Assembly: GCF_031585635.1 (NCBI RefSeq)
Contig: NZ_CP134196.1
Coordinates: forward strand, 310,001-374,000
Reading direction: 5' to 3'
Source of the DNA: Paraburkholderia sp. FT54
Lineage (GTDB): Bacteria > Pseudomonadota > Gammaproteobacteria > Burkholderiales > Burkholderiaceae
Length of the DNA: 64,000 nt
Made by a program: the position numbers and the translations under genes. Shown piece by piece: positions 53,169-62,003 of this stretch (its first letter is position 1; every line of letters starts with the position of its first letter). The notes beneath the pieces are model-generated. The model did not search any database and was not told where the DNA came from. It saw only the letters and a list, made by a program, of their open reading frames with translations.

Positions 53169-53647
53169 GCTGCTCCCAGGAGAAGATTAGCGGCCATTCG
53201 TTCGGTCCATCCACGGCTGAAATTGGACCATGCATGCAGGTTGCGCAGGTAACGCAAGCGATAAGCGGCAAAGCGCATGACGAACTTCAACGGGTCCGCG
53301 CTTTTGACCGCATCCAGTGTGTCCGGGCCGAACTTGCCGTCTTCTTTCGCGCCGGAAGCTTTTTGCATCCACAACACCACGAGGCCGCCGTTGTAATTGG
53401 CGTCGAATATCTGGAAGGCTACGCGCGGATCGAGTTCGTCGAGATGCAACGGGTCCCAGTATTTCTGTTTGGCGATCTGTCTGGCCGTATCCAGCGGCAG
53501 ATCTTTCATGGCGCCCGTATAACCCGCGCTGCGTGCCACGCGTGCCGTGACGCCCCACATCGTTTCGCCGCCAGGGTCATGCGGATTGAAGGAGTAACCG
53601 CCTTCATTGCCGATCAGAGCCTTGAACGCCTCTTCGAAACTGTCCAT
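53165..53647 (-). CDS. GH108 endolysin (N-acetylmuramidase type)
   Basis: 160 residues from MDSFEEAF, preceded by GAGGAG. The GH108/ZliS pattern is clear: IGNEGGYSFNPHDPGGETMWGVT contains the catalytic Glu, then the C-terminal peptidoglycan-binding part (DGKFGPDTLDAVKS). It cleaves cell-wall glycan. The gene is coupled to the holin-like gene; no other phage genes are seen, so the pair is either a prophage remnant or a recruited lysis module. Confidence 0.85.
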   Translation of the reverse strand: MDSFEEAFKALIGNEGGYSFNPHDPGGETMWGVTARVARSAGYTGAMKDLPLDTARQIAKQKYWDPLHLDELDPRVAFQIFDANYNGGLVVLWMQKASGAKEDGKFGPDTLDAVKSADPLKFVMRFAAYRLRYLRNLHAWSNFSRGWTERMAANLLLGAA

Positions 53648-53746
53648 CGCACATCTCCTCTTCAACTGGGTGTTTTACTGCAAGCGCAAGATGCTTCCGG
53701 ACTAAGCCATCTGCATCGAGATCCATCTGCTATGGCTGGTTGTTCG

Positions 53747-55180
53747 TCATGCGGTTTGCAACTGAAGTAAGGCGTGCGGATTCGCAACAGGTCTGACTCC
53801 GCCATTGGGTTTCGACACGTCCGGGTGATTGCCTCCCTGCGCCGCTCTGGCAACACGCGCCAGATGACTTTCCCGCGCGGACAGAGTCCCCGCGTCGAGT
53901 TGCAACGCTTGCGCAAATTTGCGCGAGGCGCCGGGCAGATCGCCTTTGCGATCCAGTGCCCGGCCCCATTCCGCGTAGGAGGGAGCCAGATCGGGGCGCA
54001 GTGCGACGGCGCGGGAGAGCTTTTCGATTGCTTCGTCATAGCGGCCGACAGTGACGAGCGCTTCGCCCCAATCGTGCAGGTTGTCGACAGAGTCCGGCTT
54101 CATTCTGTCGGCCTGCCTGAAGGCATCAAGTGCTTCGGAATAGCGATTCGCATGCAGGAGCACGTCGCCGAGAAGACGCAGATTTTCTGCCGTCTTCGAT
54201 TTCTCGCTCGCGCCGGCTCGCAATGCTTCGAGCGCGTCGTCGATGCGATGCTGCTGTTCGAGTGCGATGCCGAGGCTTGCGTGCAGCACCGCCGAATGCT
54301 TGTACACCGTCAGCGCTTCGCGGGTCTGCTGTTCGGCCTCTTTCGATAGGCCCTGATTGGCGAGCAGCCACGCTTTGCCGGCGAGCGCCCATTCGCCTTG
54401 TTCGGAGGCGGGCAGTGCCAGCACTTCGTCGTAGATCGAGACGATCTCGCCGTAATCGCATTGCGCGAGCGAGCACTTGGTTCTCTGGACTTGCGAATAA
54501 AGATGGCTGGCAAGAATATTCGGCTCGGCAAGACGCATGGCTTTGGCCGCGATGTCGTGCACGAACTTTTCCAGGTCGCGTCCTTCGAAAGGCACAGTGC
54601 TTTCGCGGGAGTTGAAGGGGCCGCCTTCAATCTGCACATGCGCCACGTAGGAGTCCGCGCTGTCGTTCATCCTGGTGATGCCGACATGAACGACAACGTC
54701 CGTGCGTTTAATGACGCCTTTGATGAAGCGCACTGTGGTCGCATACGACATCTCCTGACCAGGGATCTGAATGTCTGGTTGCGCGTCGTTGTCAGTCATG
54801 GTGTCGTGCGGAATCGATTCGGCGTCCTGGCCGATCGCTCGCATCGAAGACATGATGCGTTCCGCGAGAAAGCTCGACGTATAGCCGCGCTCCACCAGCG
54901 ACTGCGGCGTTTCGACGGGCGGCACCAGCAATTGCCGCGTGAGTACGCCACGCACGACGAGGCAGAAAAAGCCGATGGTGAGCACCGCGAAGACCCACGG
55001 CAAAACATACGGCCACAATTGCTTCGGGCCTCGTCCGATGAAACCGGCAGTTCGTAACCCGAACGGCACAAGTCCGGCTGAAAAGTGGCGATTTCCCGTG
55101 CGATGCTTCGGACCGTTTTCCGCGGAAAAAGAGCGGCTCCGCCAATGCATTGGCCGACGTTGACTCTGCACACTCGACAT
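53747..55180 (-). CDS. Single-span membrane protein with TPR repeats
   Basis: 477 residues from MSSVQSQ (the ATG at 55252 seems too far upstream). A basic N-terminus and one membrane span (about 57-78: PWVFAVLTIGFFCLVVRGV) precede a middle domain and at least five tetratricopeptide repeats in the C-terminal half (AENLRLLGDVLLHANRYSEA; LHDWGEALVTVGRYDEAIEK). TPR domains mediate protein contacts; no catalytic motif is visible. It lies about 100 bp upstream of the lysis pair in the same direction. Confidence 0.78.
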   Translation of the reverse strand: MSSVQSQRRPMHWRSRSFSAENGPKHRTGNRHFSAGLVPFGLRTAGFIGRGPKQLWPYVLPWVFAVLTIGFFCLVVRGVLTRQLLVPPVETPQSLVERGYTSSFLAERIMSSMRAIGQDAESIPHDTMTDNDAQPDIQIPGQEMSYATTVRFIKGVIKRTDVVVHVGITRMNDSADSYVAHVQIEGGPFNSRESTVPFEGRDLEKFVHDIAAKAMRLAEPNILASHLYSQVQRTKCSLAQCDYGEIVSIYDEVLALPASEQGEWALAGKAWLLANQGLSKEAEQQTREALTVYKHSAVLHASLGIALEQQHRIDDALEALRAGASEKSKTAENLRLLGDVLLHANRYSEALDAFRQADRMKPDSVDNLHDWGEALVTVGRYDEAIEKLSRAVALRPDLAPSYAEWGRALDRKGDLPGASRKFAQALQLDAGTLSARESHLARVARAAQGGNHPDVSKPNGGVRPVANPHALLQLQTA

Positions 55181-55524
55181 GACGCACCTCGATTCAGCCG
55201 ATGTTGGTAACTGCACGACTGCGTGACGTTTATTACGCATCGACCGTGCCATTGCGCACAGTGCCTTATGCAGCGGGCGTGTACGCTATTGCGGCGTGCG
55301 TGAGGGCGGAAATGTGTTGCGAGCCGGCGAACGAATGCCGATCGCAAGTTTGCTGGCAGCAGACAGTGGCGGGGAGGGTGCGCCGAGATGAGAAAGGGGG
55401 TTTCGATCAGGCGCCGTATCCGCTTCGTCCTGCCGCGCGATCACGCAAATACGGCGTCGTTCATACAGCGGATCCGGCGGCGGACTATTCCGCTACGCGG
55501 TCCGCTCCAATGCCGCGGCGCGGT
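55181..55524. other. Intergenic region
   Basis: About 340 bp between the TPR gene and a DUF4148-like gene. No gene, hairpin or promoter is convincing. Confidence 0.4.
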
Positions 55525-55791
55525 TCAGTTGCCGCCCTTGAACAGGTCTTGCAAACGCGCCGCTTCGCCGCTTTTCTGCGATTGAATGAGCTGCTGGTAG
55601 ACATCCGCACGCGTGAGTCCCTGTGCTTTAGCAGGGCCGCCGGACATCGAAGTGGTGGAGGGTTGGCCGCCCACCGCGTCGGCTGCTGTCGGTTGAGCTT
55701 GTGCTGTACTCTCCGTGCTGGCGTCCTGAGCGCGCGCTTGCCATGTGAACGCGCAAAGCAGTCCGCTTGCAATGATCAGAGCCTTCTTCAT
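55525..55791 (-). CDS. DUF4148-like small secreted protein
   Basis: 88 residues; start at MKKALIIASG with AAGGAG upstream. A signal peptide (cleavage near ARAQDA), a Ser/Thr/Ala-rich linker and a short C-terminal LTRADVYQQLIQSQKSGEA segment recall DUF4148. Related to the protein at 51926-52243. Function unknown. Confidence 0.75.
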   Translation of the reverse strand: MKKALIIASGLLCAFTWQARAQDASTESTAQAQPTAADAVGGQPSTTSMSGGPAKAQGLTRADVYQQLIQSQKSGEAARLQDLFKGGN

Positions 55792-56246
55792 GTCCATCTC
55801 CTTCAAATCCTCGGCGTCGCCCTCGCGGCACCTCATTGCGGAAGTTCCGCCGGGAGGGCATGCAACAGATGCCGGACAGTCTGACGGAACGCAGGGCGGA
55901 GACGGTCACCGGCTTCCTTGTCGAATTCTGCGCAGCGCACCAGAGAGGTGCGTTATCGAACTGCTTCGTGTAGCAAGGAAAGGTGCACGCTGAGGCTTTG
56001 TTGTTCGGCGACGGTTCAGAAAGCCGGACTTGTCTCCACCATGTGAAAGAGACGTATAGGCCGTGTGCAAATTCAAGTATTAATCAGCCATCCTGAATGC
56101 ATACATGGCTTTCTACAAAGAAAATCCGATCAGGTTAATTTAGCCTTACTTCCGTCTTTCATTTTGCACAAAGAAAAATGCCGTTCAGCTTGCGGCTGAA
56201 CGGCATTCTTTTTAAAGCCGTCTTCTACACGGTCAATCTAGTTCGC
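55792..56246. other. Intergenic region with terminator
   Basis: About 455 bp. It contains the strong hairpin at 56177-56207 near the ABC operon end. The remainder, AT-richer than its surroundings around 56050-56160, shows no gene. Confidence 0.5.
56177..56207. terminator. Strong rho-independent terminator of the ABC operon
   Basis: Perfect 13-bp stem AATGCCGTTCAGC/GCTGAACGGCATT with a 5-base loop, A-rich on the left and followed by CTTTTT on the right, so it works in both directions. It lies 40 bp after the permease stop. Confidence 0.85.
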
Positions 56247-57110
56247 TTAAACCGGAGCCGGCCGCCACTTCAACAACCGCTGTTCGACCGCGGTCAACAG
56301 ATAATCCGCCGCCAGTGCGACCACGGCCAACACAATCATCGCGGCGAACACGCCACTTGCATTGAACGCGCCCTGCGCGGTGGAAATCAGCAGACCGATA
56401 CCTTGCTTCGAACCGAGGAACTCGCCGACCACCGCGCCGACCAGGGCAAAACCGAAGCTCACGTGCAGGCTGGCAAGAATCCAGCTCAACGCCGACGGAA
56501 TCACCACCGAGGTCGTCACCTGGCGACGCGACGCACCGAGAATCTGCGCATTCGCGATCATGTAGCGGTCCGCTTCACGTACGCCCTGGAAAGCATTCGC
56601 GAACACGACAAAAAACACCATCACCACCGCCAGCGCCACCTTCGACGCCATACCCAGACCCAGCGCAATCACGAACACCGAACCGAGCACCACGCGCGGA
56701 ATCGAGTTGGCGATCTTGATGTAGAGACTGAATACGTCGGAGAGCAACTTGTTGCGGCCGAGCACGATGCCGCAAAACACACCAGCGACCGAACCGATAA
56801 TGAAGCCGAGCCCGGTTTCTTCGAGTGTGACCCACACCTGAGTGAGCAGCGGGCCTTGCGAGGTGCCGTTCACGAACCAGTCGATGATCTGCTCGAAGAT
56901 TGCACTCGGCATCGAGAAGAAGAATGGGTCGATCCACTTCAGGCGCGCGGACAGTTCCCACCCGCCGAGCACGACCACCAGCACGACGATACGCAGCGTG
57001 ATCACCAGCGCCTGACGCTGCCGGATGCGTTTTTGCGCCACCCGTTCGACATGCGCGAGCGATGCGGCGTCGATGCCCGAGGGCATCATCTGTTGAGGGG
57101 TAGTAGACAT
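56247..57110 (-). CDS. ABC transporter permease, NitT/TauT type
   Basis: 287 residues with six helices and the BPD transport signature region (GAVVGEFLGSKQGIGLLISTAQ; VLGRNKLLSDVFSLYIKIAN). Third gene of an operon with binding protein and ATPase. The family imports nitrate, taurine, sulfonates, aminopyrimidines and similar compounds; the substrate is unknown here. Confidence 0.87.
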   Translation of the reverse strand: MSTTPQQMMPSGIDAASLAHVERVAQKRIRQRQALVITLRIVVLVVVLGGWELSARLKWIDPFFFSMPSAIFEQIIDWFVNGTSQGPLLTQVWVTLEETGLGFIIGSVAGVFCGIVLGRNKLLSDVFSLYIKIANSIPRVVLGSVFVIALGLGMASKVALAVVMVFFVVFANAFQGVREADRYMIANAQILGASRRQVTTSVVIPSALSWILASLHVSFGFALVGAVVGEFLGSKQGIGLLISTAQGAFNASGVFAAMIVLAVVALAADYLLTAVEQRLLKWRPAPV

Positions 57111-57126
57111 GTTTGCCGTTCCTTGA

Positions 57127-57921
57127 TTAACCGATCTGCACTTCTTCGCGCAGGTCGTGCCAGATCTCGCGCGAGATTTCGATGAAACGCGGCTCGTAAC
57201 GTATCTCCGACGTGACGCGCGGACGCGGCAGATCGATTTCGTACACCTTCTTCAGCGTCGCCGGGCGCGCGGTCAGCACGAATACGCGGTCGGCGAGCGC
57301 AATCGCTTCTTCCAGATCGTGCGTGACGAACACCACCGAGCCAGCGCCGCCCCACAGTTGCAGCAGCTCGTCCTGCATCAGCGTGCGGGTCTGCATGTCG
57401 AGCGCCGAGAAAGGCTCGTCCATCAACAGGATTTCCGGCCTGTTGATGAAAGTTTGTGCGAGCGCCACGCGCTTTCTCATACCGCCCGACAGTTGATGCG
57501 GATAATGCTTGCCGAACTTGTCGAGACCCACGCGGCGCAGCCATTCGTTCGCTTCGTCATACGCGGCGGACTTCGAGCGGCCGCGATACAGCGGACCTGC
57601 CGCGACGTTGTCGAGCACCGAGCGCCACGGGAACACGGCGTCGGCTTGAAACACGAAACCGATACGCGGATCGATGCCGTCCACCGGCGCGCCCATCACG
57701 CGCACTTCGCCCGTGGTGGGCTTCAGCAAGCCGGTAATCATGCTGAGCGTGGTGGACTTGCCGCAACCCGTGGGGCCGACCACCGCCACGAATTCGCCGC
57801 GCGCCACCGACATGCTGAAGTCGCGCAACGCGATCGTCGCCTTGCCATCCGGAGAAATGAAACGGCACGATACGTTGCGCATCTCGATTGCTGGTGTATC
57901 GCGTGACAGGGGTTGATTCAT
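57127..57921 (-). CDS. ABC transporter ATPase, NitT/TauT type
   Basis: 264 residues from MNQPLSRD (GAGG nine bases upstream). Walker A GPTGCGKST, signature LSGGMRKRVALAQ, Walker B EILLMDEPFSALD and the H-loop VFVTHDLEEA are intact. Middle gene of the operon, 16 bp before the permease. Confidence 0.92.
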   Translation of the reverse strand: MNQPLSRDTPAIEMRNVSCRFISPDGKATIALRDFSMSVARGEFVAVVGPTGCGKSTTLSMITGLLKPTTGEVRVMGAPVDGIDPRIGFVFQADAVFPWRSVLDNVAAGPLYRGRSKSAAYDEANEWLRRVGLDKFGKHYPHQLSGGMRKRVALAQTFINRPEILLMDEPFSALDMQTRTLMQDELLQLWGGAGSVVFVTHDLEEAIALADRVFVLTARPATLKKVYEIDLPRPRVTSEIRYEPRFIEISREIWHDLREEVQIG

Positions 57922-57960
57922 CGGCTGGTGCCTCACTGTTCTCGTGACGTTGAAAGGGCG

Positions 57961-58980
57961 TTACTTCGCCGCGGTTTTGACCGGTGCCGACACGTAGTCG
58001 TTGGTGTAGGTCTTGGCGAGGTCGATATGCTTACCCTTGACCGATGGATTGAACGCCGACAGGACCTTCAGCACGGTCTCCGGGCCGTCGGCGGGCATCT
58101 TGCCGTCCTTCGTGAACATCGGCAGCGACGCCTTCAGCGCGCCGACGTACAGGTCTTTGTTGTTGCCGTAATAGTCCTTCGGCATTTTCGCGGCGATCTC
58201 TTCGGCGCTATGCGTCGCGATGAAGTTCAGCGTCTTCGCGAAAGCGTGCGAGAGCTTCGCGGCGTCGTCCTTGTGTGACTCCGCCCACGCGCGCTGCACG
58301 TAGAAGCTCGACGCCGGGTAGGTGCCGCCGAGGGCGGCGCGCGTGCCTTCCAGCGTGCGCATGTCGACCAGCACCTTGGCGTCGCCCGTCTTCAGCAACT
58401 GCGAGACGGTCGGCTCGGTCGTCATGCCCGCGTCGATGCGGCTCTGCTTGATGGCCGCGATAAAGCTGTTGTCCGCGCCTACCGGCAGCAGCGTGTATTG
58501 CGTGGACGGCACGCCCGCGCGTTGCGCGAGGTATTGCGTGAGGAAGCTGGTCGACGAACCGAGCCCGGTCACGCCGAGCGTCTTGCCCTTCGAGTCGGCC
58601 ATGCTTTTGAAGCTGTCCGCGGCCTTGGTGGAGACCATTTCCACTTCACCCGGCACCTGGCCGAAGATCACCAGCGCCTGGATTTCCTTGCCTTTGCTCT
58701 GCAGGTCGATGGTGTGGTCGTAGAAGCCCACCACGCCTTGCACCGCGCCTGCCAGCAGTTCGTTTTCCGCGTCGACGCCGGCTGGTTGCGAGAGGATTTC
58801 GACGTCTAGGCCTTCGTCCTTGAAGTAGCCGAGTTGCTCCGTGAGCTTGGCGGGCAGATAGATGATCTTGGTGGCGCCGCCGACCATGATCGTGAGCTTT
58901 TCCGCGTGAGCGGCGGCCGAAGCGGCGGCGAGGGCGAACGCAACTCCTGACACAGCGGCAATCTGGCGCAAGGTACGCAT
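57961..58980 (-). CDS. ABC transporter substrate-binding protein, NitT/TauT/SsuA type
   Basis: 339 residues. Signal peptide ending near AAAHAEK, then the NMT1/SsuA-like fold (KIIYLPAKLTEQLGYFKDEG; GVTGLGSSTSFLTQYLAQRA). First gene of the operon, divergent from the two-component system. Ligand not determinable by eye. Confidence 0.88.
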   Translation of the reverse strand: MRTLRQIAAVSGVAFALAAASAAAHAEKLTIMVGGATKIIYLPAKLTEQLGYFKDEGLDVEILSQPAGVDAENELLAGAVQGVVGFYDHTIDLQSKGKEIQALVIFGQVPGEVEMVSTKAADSFKSMADSKGKTLGVTGLGSSTSFLTQYLAQRAGVPSTQYTLLPVGADNSFIAAIKQSRIDAGMTTEPTVSQLLKTGDAKVLVDMRTLEGTRAALGGTYPASSFYVQRAWAESHKDDAAKLSHAFAKTLNFIATHSAEEIAAKMPKDYYGNNKDLYVGALKASLPMFTKDGKMPADGPETVLKVLSAFNPSVKGKHIDLAKTYTNDYVSAPVKTAAK

Positions 58981-59111
58981 GAAGCAGTCTCCTGTTGGTG
59001 TGGTCGCCGCTGGGTGTTGCGCGCGGCGCTTTCTGGGTGAATGACGGCGATTATAGAAATTGGAAACCTTCTGGCAGCTTTCTGGACCGTGGGCAAATCA
59101 TGGGTGTTAAC

Positions 59112-59142
59112 CCGCAACCTCGCCGCAACCTCGCCGCAACCT
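59112..59142. promoter_or_regulatory. Three 11-bp-spaced direct repeats before the response-regulator gene
   Basis: CCGCAACCTCG occurs at 59112 and 59123, and a close copy (CCGCAACCTTA) at 59134. OmpR-family regulators commonly bind direct repeats with an 11-bp period, so this may be the autoregulatory site of the TctD-like protein or a control site for the divergent ABC operon. Confidence 0.4.
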
Positions 59143-59241
59143 TACTTCAAACACCACAACGTATGCCGCAAACCACATCGGACGCGCGCAAACCCCTTGT
59201 TTTACGGCACAATCGACGGCCTGACTTTTGCCGTTCCCGCC

Positions 59242-59919
59242 ATGAAGCTGCTGCTCATCGAAGACAACCCCACGCTGGCGCACTGGCTCGCGAAAATGCT
59301 GGAGCAGGAGGCGTTCGCGCTCGACGCCGTGCAGGACGGCGACGCGGCCGACCAGCTGTTGCGCACCAACCACTACGACGTGATCCTGCTCGACCTGAAT
59401 CTGCCCAAGCTGTCGGGCAAGAACGTGCTGCGTCGTCTGCGCCAGCGCGGCGACGCGACGCCGGTGTTGATCCTGACGGCGAGCGGCTCGATCGACGAAA
59501 AGGTGGAACTGCTCGGCGCCGGCGCGGACGATTACCTCGTCAAGCCGTTCGAAGTGCGCGAGCTGATCGCGCGGATCAAGGTGGCGATCCGTCGGCAGTC
59601 GCCCTCGAAGGCAAGCGAAGTGGTGTGCGGCGATCTCGCGTTCGACATCGACACGCGCCAGTTCACGCTGAAGGGCGCGCCGCTGAACGTCACACCGCGC
59701 GAGCGTTCGGTGCTCGAAACACTGATCCTGCGTTTGGGCAAGACCGTGACGAAGCCGGCACTGGTCGACGCGATCTTCACGCTCGCCGACGAGCCGAGCG
59801 AAGACGCCGTCGAAATCTACATCTCGCGTCTGCGCAAGAAACTCGACGGCAGTTCGGCGGCGATCGTCACACTGCGTGGGCTCGGCTATCTGCTGCGCAA
59901 GAAAGAAGATGACCAATAG
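59242..59919 (+). CDS. OmpR-family response regulator, TctD-like
   Basis: 225 residues from MKLLLIEDN. Receiver domain (1-115: acidic IEDN, phospho-Asp in LLDLNLP, Lys in YLVKPFE) and winged-helix output domain (135-225: TPRERSVLETLILRLGKTVTK, EIYISRLRKKLDG). It overlaps the kinase gene by 11 bases. TctDE pairs classically control tricarboxylate uptake; here the divergent target may be the ABC operon. Confidence 0.88.
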   Translation: MKLLLIEDNPTLAHWLAKMLEQEAFALDAVQDGDAADQLLRTNHYDVILLDLNLPKLSGKNVLRRLRQRGDATPVLILTASGSIDEKVELLGAGADDYLVKPFEVRELIARIKVAIRRQSPSKASEVVCGDLAFDIDTRQFTLKGAPLNVTPRERSVLETLILRLGKTVTKPALVDAIFTLADEPSEDAVEIYISRLRKKLDGSSAAIVTLRGLGYLLRKKEDDQ

Positions 59920-61303
59920 TCTGCGCATGCGCCTGTTGTGGTGGTTGCTGGTGCCGCTAGCGTTGTACGTGTTCGTGACCGGCAAGGCCGAATACGACAA
60001 CGCACGGCGCACGGCGGATCTGGTGCAGGACAATCAGTTGATCTCGTCGGCGCGCATGATCGCGGGCGAAGTGGAGTGGGTGGACGGCTTCCTGCACGTC
60101 GATGTGCCGCCTGCCGCACTCGAAGTATTCGTCTCGCCTTACCGCGACCAGGTGTTCTATAGCGTGCAGGTCGACGACGGCCCCCTGCTCGCCGGCACGC
60201 CCGATTTCCCGGTGCGTCCAGCGCAAGCGTCCGATACGCCCGATCACTACGACACCGCTTTGCAAGGCCACCCTGTGCGCGCGGTCGGGCTCGTGCGTCT
60301 CATGTACGACAACGGCGCGACGCGCCGCGTGCGTGTGACGGTCGGCAAAACCGTGCGCTCGCGCGACGCCATGGCCCAGCAATTGTGGCAACCGCAACTC
60401 GTGAGGCAGATCGAAATGATCGTGCTCGCGGTCGCGCTGGTGTGCATCGGCCTGACGTTCGAATTGCGGCCGCTGATGAAAGTGAAAGAGGATGTGGTGG
60501 ACCGCGATCCGATGCAACTCGAGCCGATCCGTGTCGAGCGCCTGCATACCGAGTTGCGGCCGATCGTGGAGGCGATCAATCAGTGCATCGCGCGGCTCGG
60601 CGTGCAGGTGGCCGCGCAACGCCGCTTTATCGCCGACGCCGCGCACCAGTTGCGCACGCCGCTTACATTGCTCGGCACGCAATTGCAGTTCGCGCGTCAG
60701 CAGGACGGCTTGAATCCCGCGCTCGACGAGGCACTGGCCGCCATGCATCGCAGCAATCGTTCGATGGTGGGCCTCACGAACAAGCTGCTTCTGCTTGCAC
60801 AAGCCGAGGCCGCCGACAACAGGCAACTGGCCGTGGAAACGGTGGACGTGGTGCCGCTCGCCATGGAGGTCGTGGAAGACCTGGCGCTGTTCGCACAGGC
60901 GAGAGGCATCGATCTGGGTGCCGAACTGAACGGCGCCGCGCCGGTGGCGGGGCATCGCGGCCTGCTGCAGGCGTTGATCGCCAATCTCACGGAGAATGCG
61001 ATCCGCTATACCGGCAGCGGCGGTCACGTCACCATCGGCGTGAGCGCCGACGCCGACGCTGTTACCGTGAGCGTGCTGGACGACGGTCCCGGCATTCCGG
61101 CCGAGTCGCGCAGCCGGGTGTTCGAGCCGTTCTTTCGGGCGTCCGCGGATACGGAGGGCACGGGGTTGGGCCTTGCCATCGTGCGTGAAATCGCGGACGC
61201 CCATCACGGCGAGATCACGCTTAAGCCAGGCGAAGGCGGCAAAGGCGTGCACATCAGCGTGTCGTTTCCGCGAGCCGCGGCGGAGCGGCTCAAAGCGGGT
61301 TAA
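59909..61303 (+). CDS. Sensor histidine kinase, TctE-like
   Basis: 464 residues. Two membrane spans (about 9-26 and 168-186) flank a periplasmic sensor (2CSK_N-like), then H-box RRFIADAAHQLRTPL with the phospho-His, and ATP-binding N, G1 and G2 boxes (ENAIRYTG, VLDDGPGIP, GTGLGLAIVREI). Start ATG 59909 overlaps the response-regulator stop. Cognate kinase of the preceding regulator. Confidence 0.9.
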   Translation: MTNSLRMRLLWWLLVPLALYVFVTGKAEYDNARRTADLVQDNQLISSARMIAGEVEWVDGFLHVDVPPAALEVFVSPYRDQVFYSVQVDDGPLLAGTPDFPVRPAQASDTPDHYDTALQGHPVRAVGLVRLMYDNGATRRVRVTVGKTVRSRDAMAQQLWQPQLVRQIEMIVLAVALVCIGLTFELRPLMKVKEDVVDRDPMQLEPIRVERLHTELRPIVEAINQCIARLGVQVAAQRRFIADAAHQLRTPLTLLGTQLQFARQQDGLNPALDEALAAMHRSNRSMVGLTNKLLLLAQAEAADNRQLAVETVDVVPLAMEVVEDLALFAQARGIDLGAELNGAAPVAGHRGLLQALIANLTENAIRYTGSGGHVTIGVSADADAVTVSVLDDGPGIPAESRSRVFEPFFRASADTEGTGLGLAIVREIADAHHGEITLKPGEGGKGVHISVSFPRAAAERLKAG

Positions 61304-61493
61304 GGCCGTTATTTCACAGCGACTCTGGACAAACCCGCAATCAGCGGATCGTTCTCGCCACAAACCCGCATCAAAACGCGACGGTATAAATAGCCAGCGC
61401 ATCCGCCTCGCTAACCGGCCGCGGATTGTTCACCAGCAGGCGCGTCTGCAACATCGCGTCGTTTCGCCATTCGATCGAGATCGTTTCGTTCGA

Positions 61494-61890
61494 TGCCGAC
61501 ATTCGTCGTGCTCGACGGCCTGCTGATCATTCTCGACGAACTGGTCCGGCCGGGTGCGCCGTTCTATCGCAAGATCGTGAATATCCATCCGGGCGTGACG
61601 CGCGCCGAATCGCCGTATGAGCGGCGCGGCGCGTATGCGACGCTCGACGCGCTCTACGGCGCGCGCGGCAAGAAAGTAGTCGACCGCCGTATCTGACCGG
61701 CGCATCGTTTCACTATGTCGACAACGGGATCGATTCCGGCGAGGTGATTCGCGACGTCTTGAATACCGAAATCGATAAGAACGATACGATTCTCGAACTG
61801 CGCTGGAACAATTTCAACCGCGGCCTTTTCCCGGCCTTGAACGAAGGGCTCACGATCATGGCAGGGCAATCGGCGCAAGTCGAGTCGTGA
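61494..61890 (+). pseudogene. PvdF-like formyltransferase remnant, frameshifted
   Basis: Reads VVLDGLLIILDELVRPGAPF, YRKIVNIHPGVTRAESPYER and DALYGARGKKVVD in one frame, then after a shift near 61690 TGASFHYVDNGIDSGEV and ILELRWNNFNRGLFPALNEG in another. Joined, it is the C-terminal half of a formyltransferase of the PvdF (hydroxyornithine transformylase) kind used in hydroxamate siderophore synthesis. The N-terminal half is absent. It lies beside a siderophore receptor gene, suggesting a decayed siderophore locus. Confidence 0.75.
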
Positions 61891-62003
61891 CGGGAGCCGC
61901 GGCGCGCGCCGCGCCGAAAACGCGCTGTGCGATCGATGCGCGGGTCGCGGAGATTCCGGCATGATCGGAGCGCCCGCTGCGGGCGCCCCTCGTTACGGAA
62001 TGC

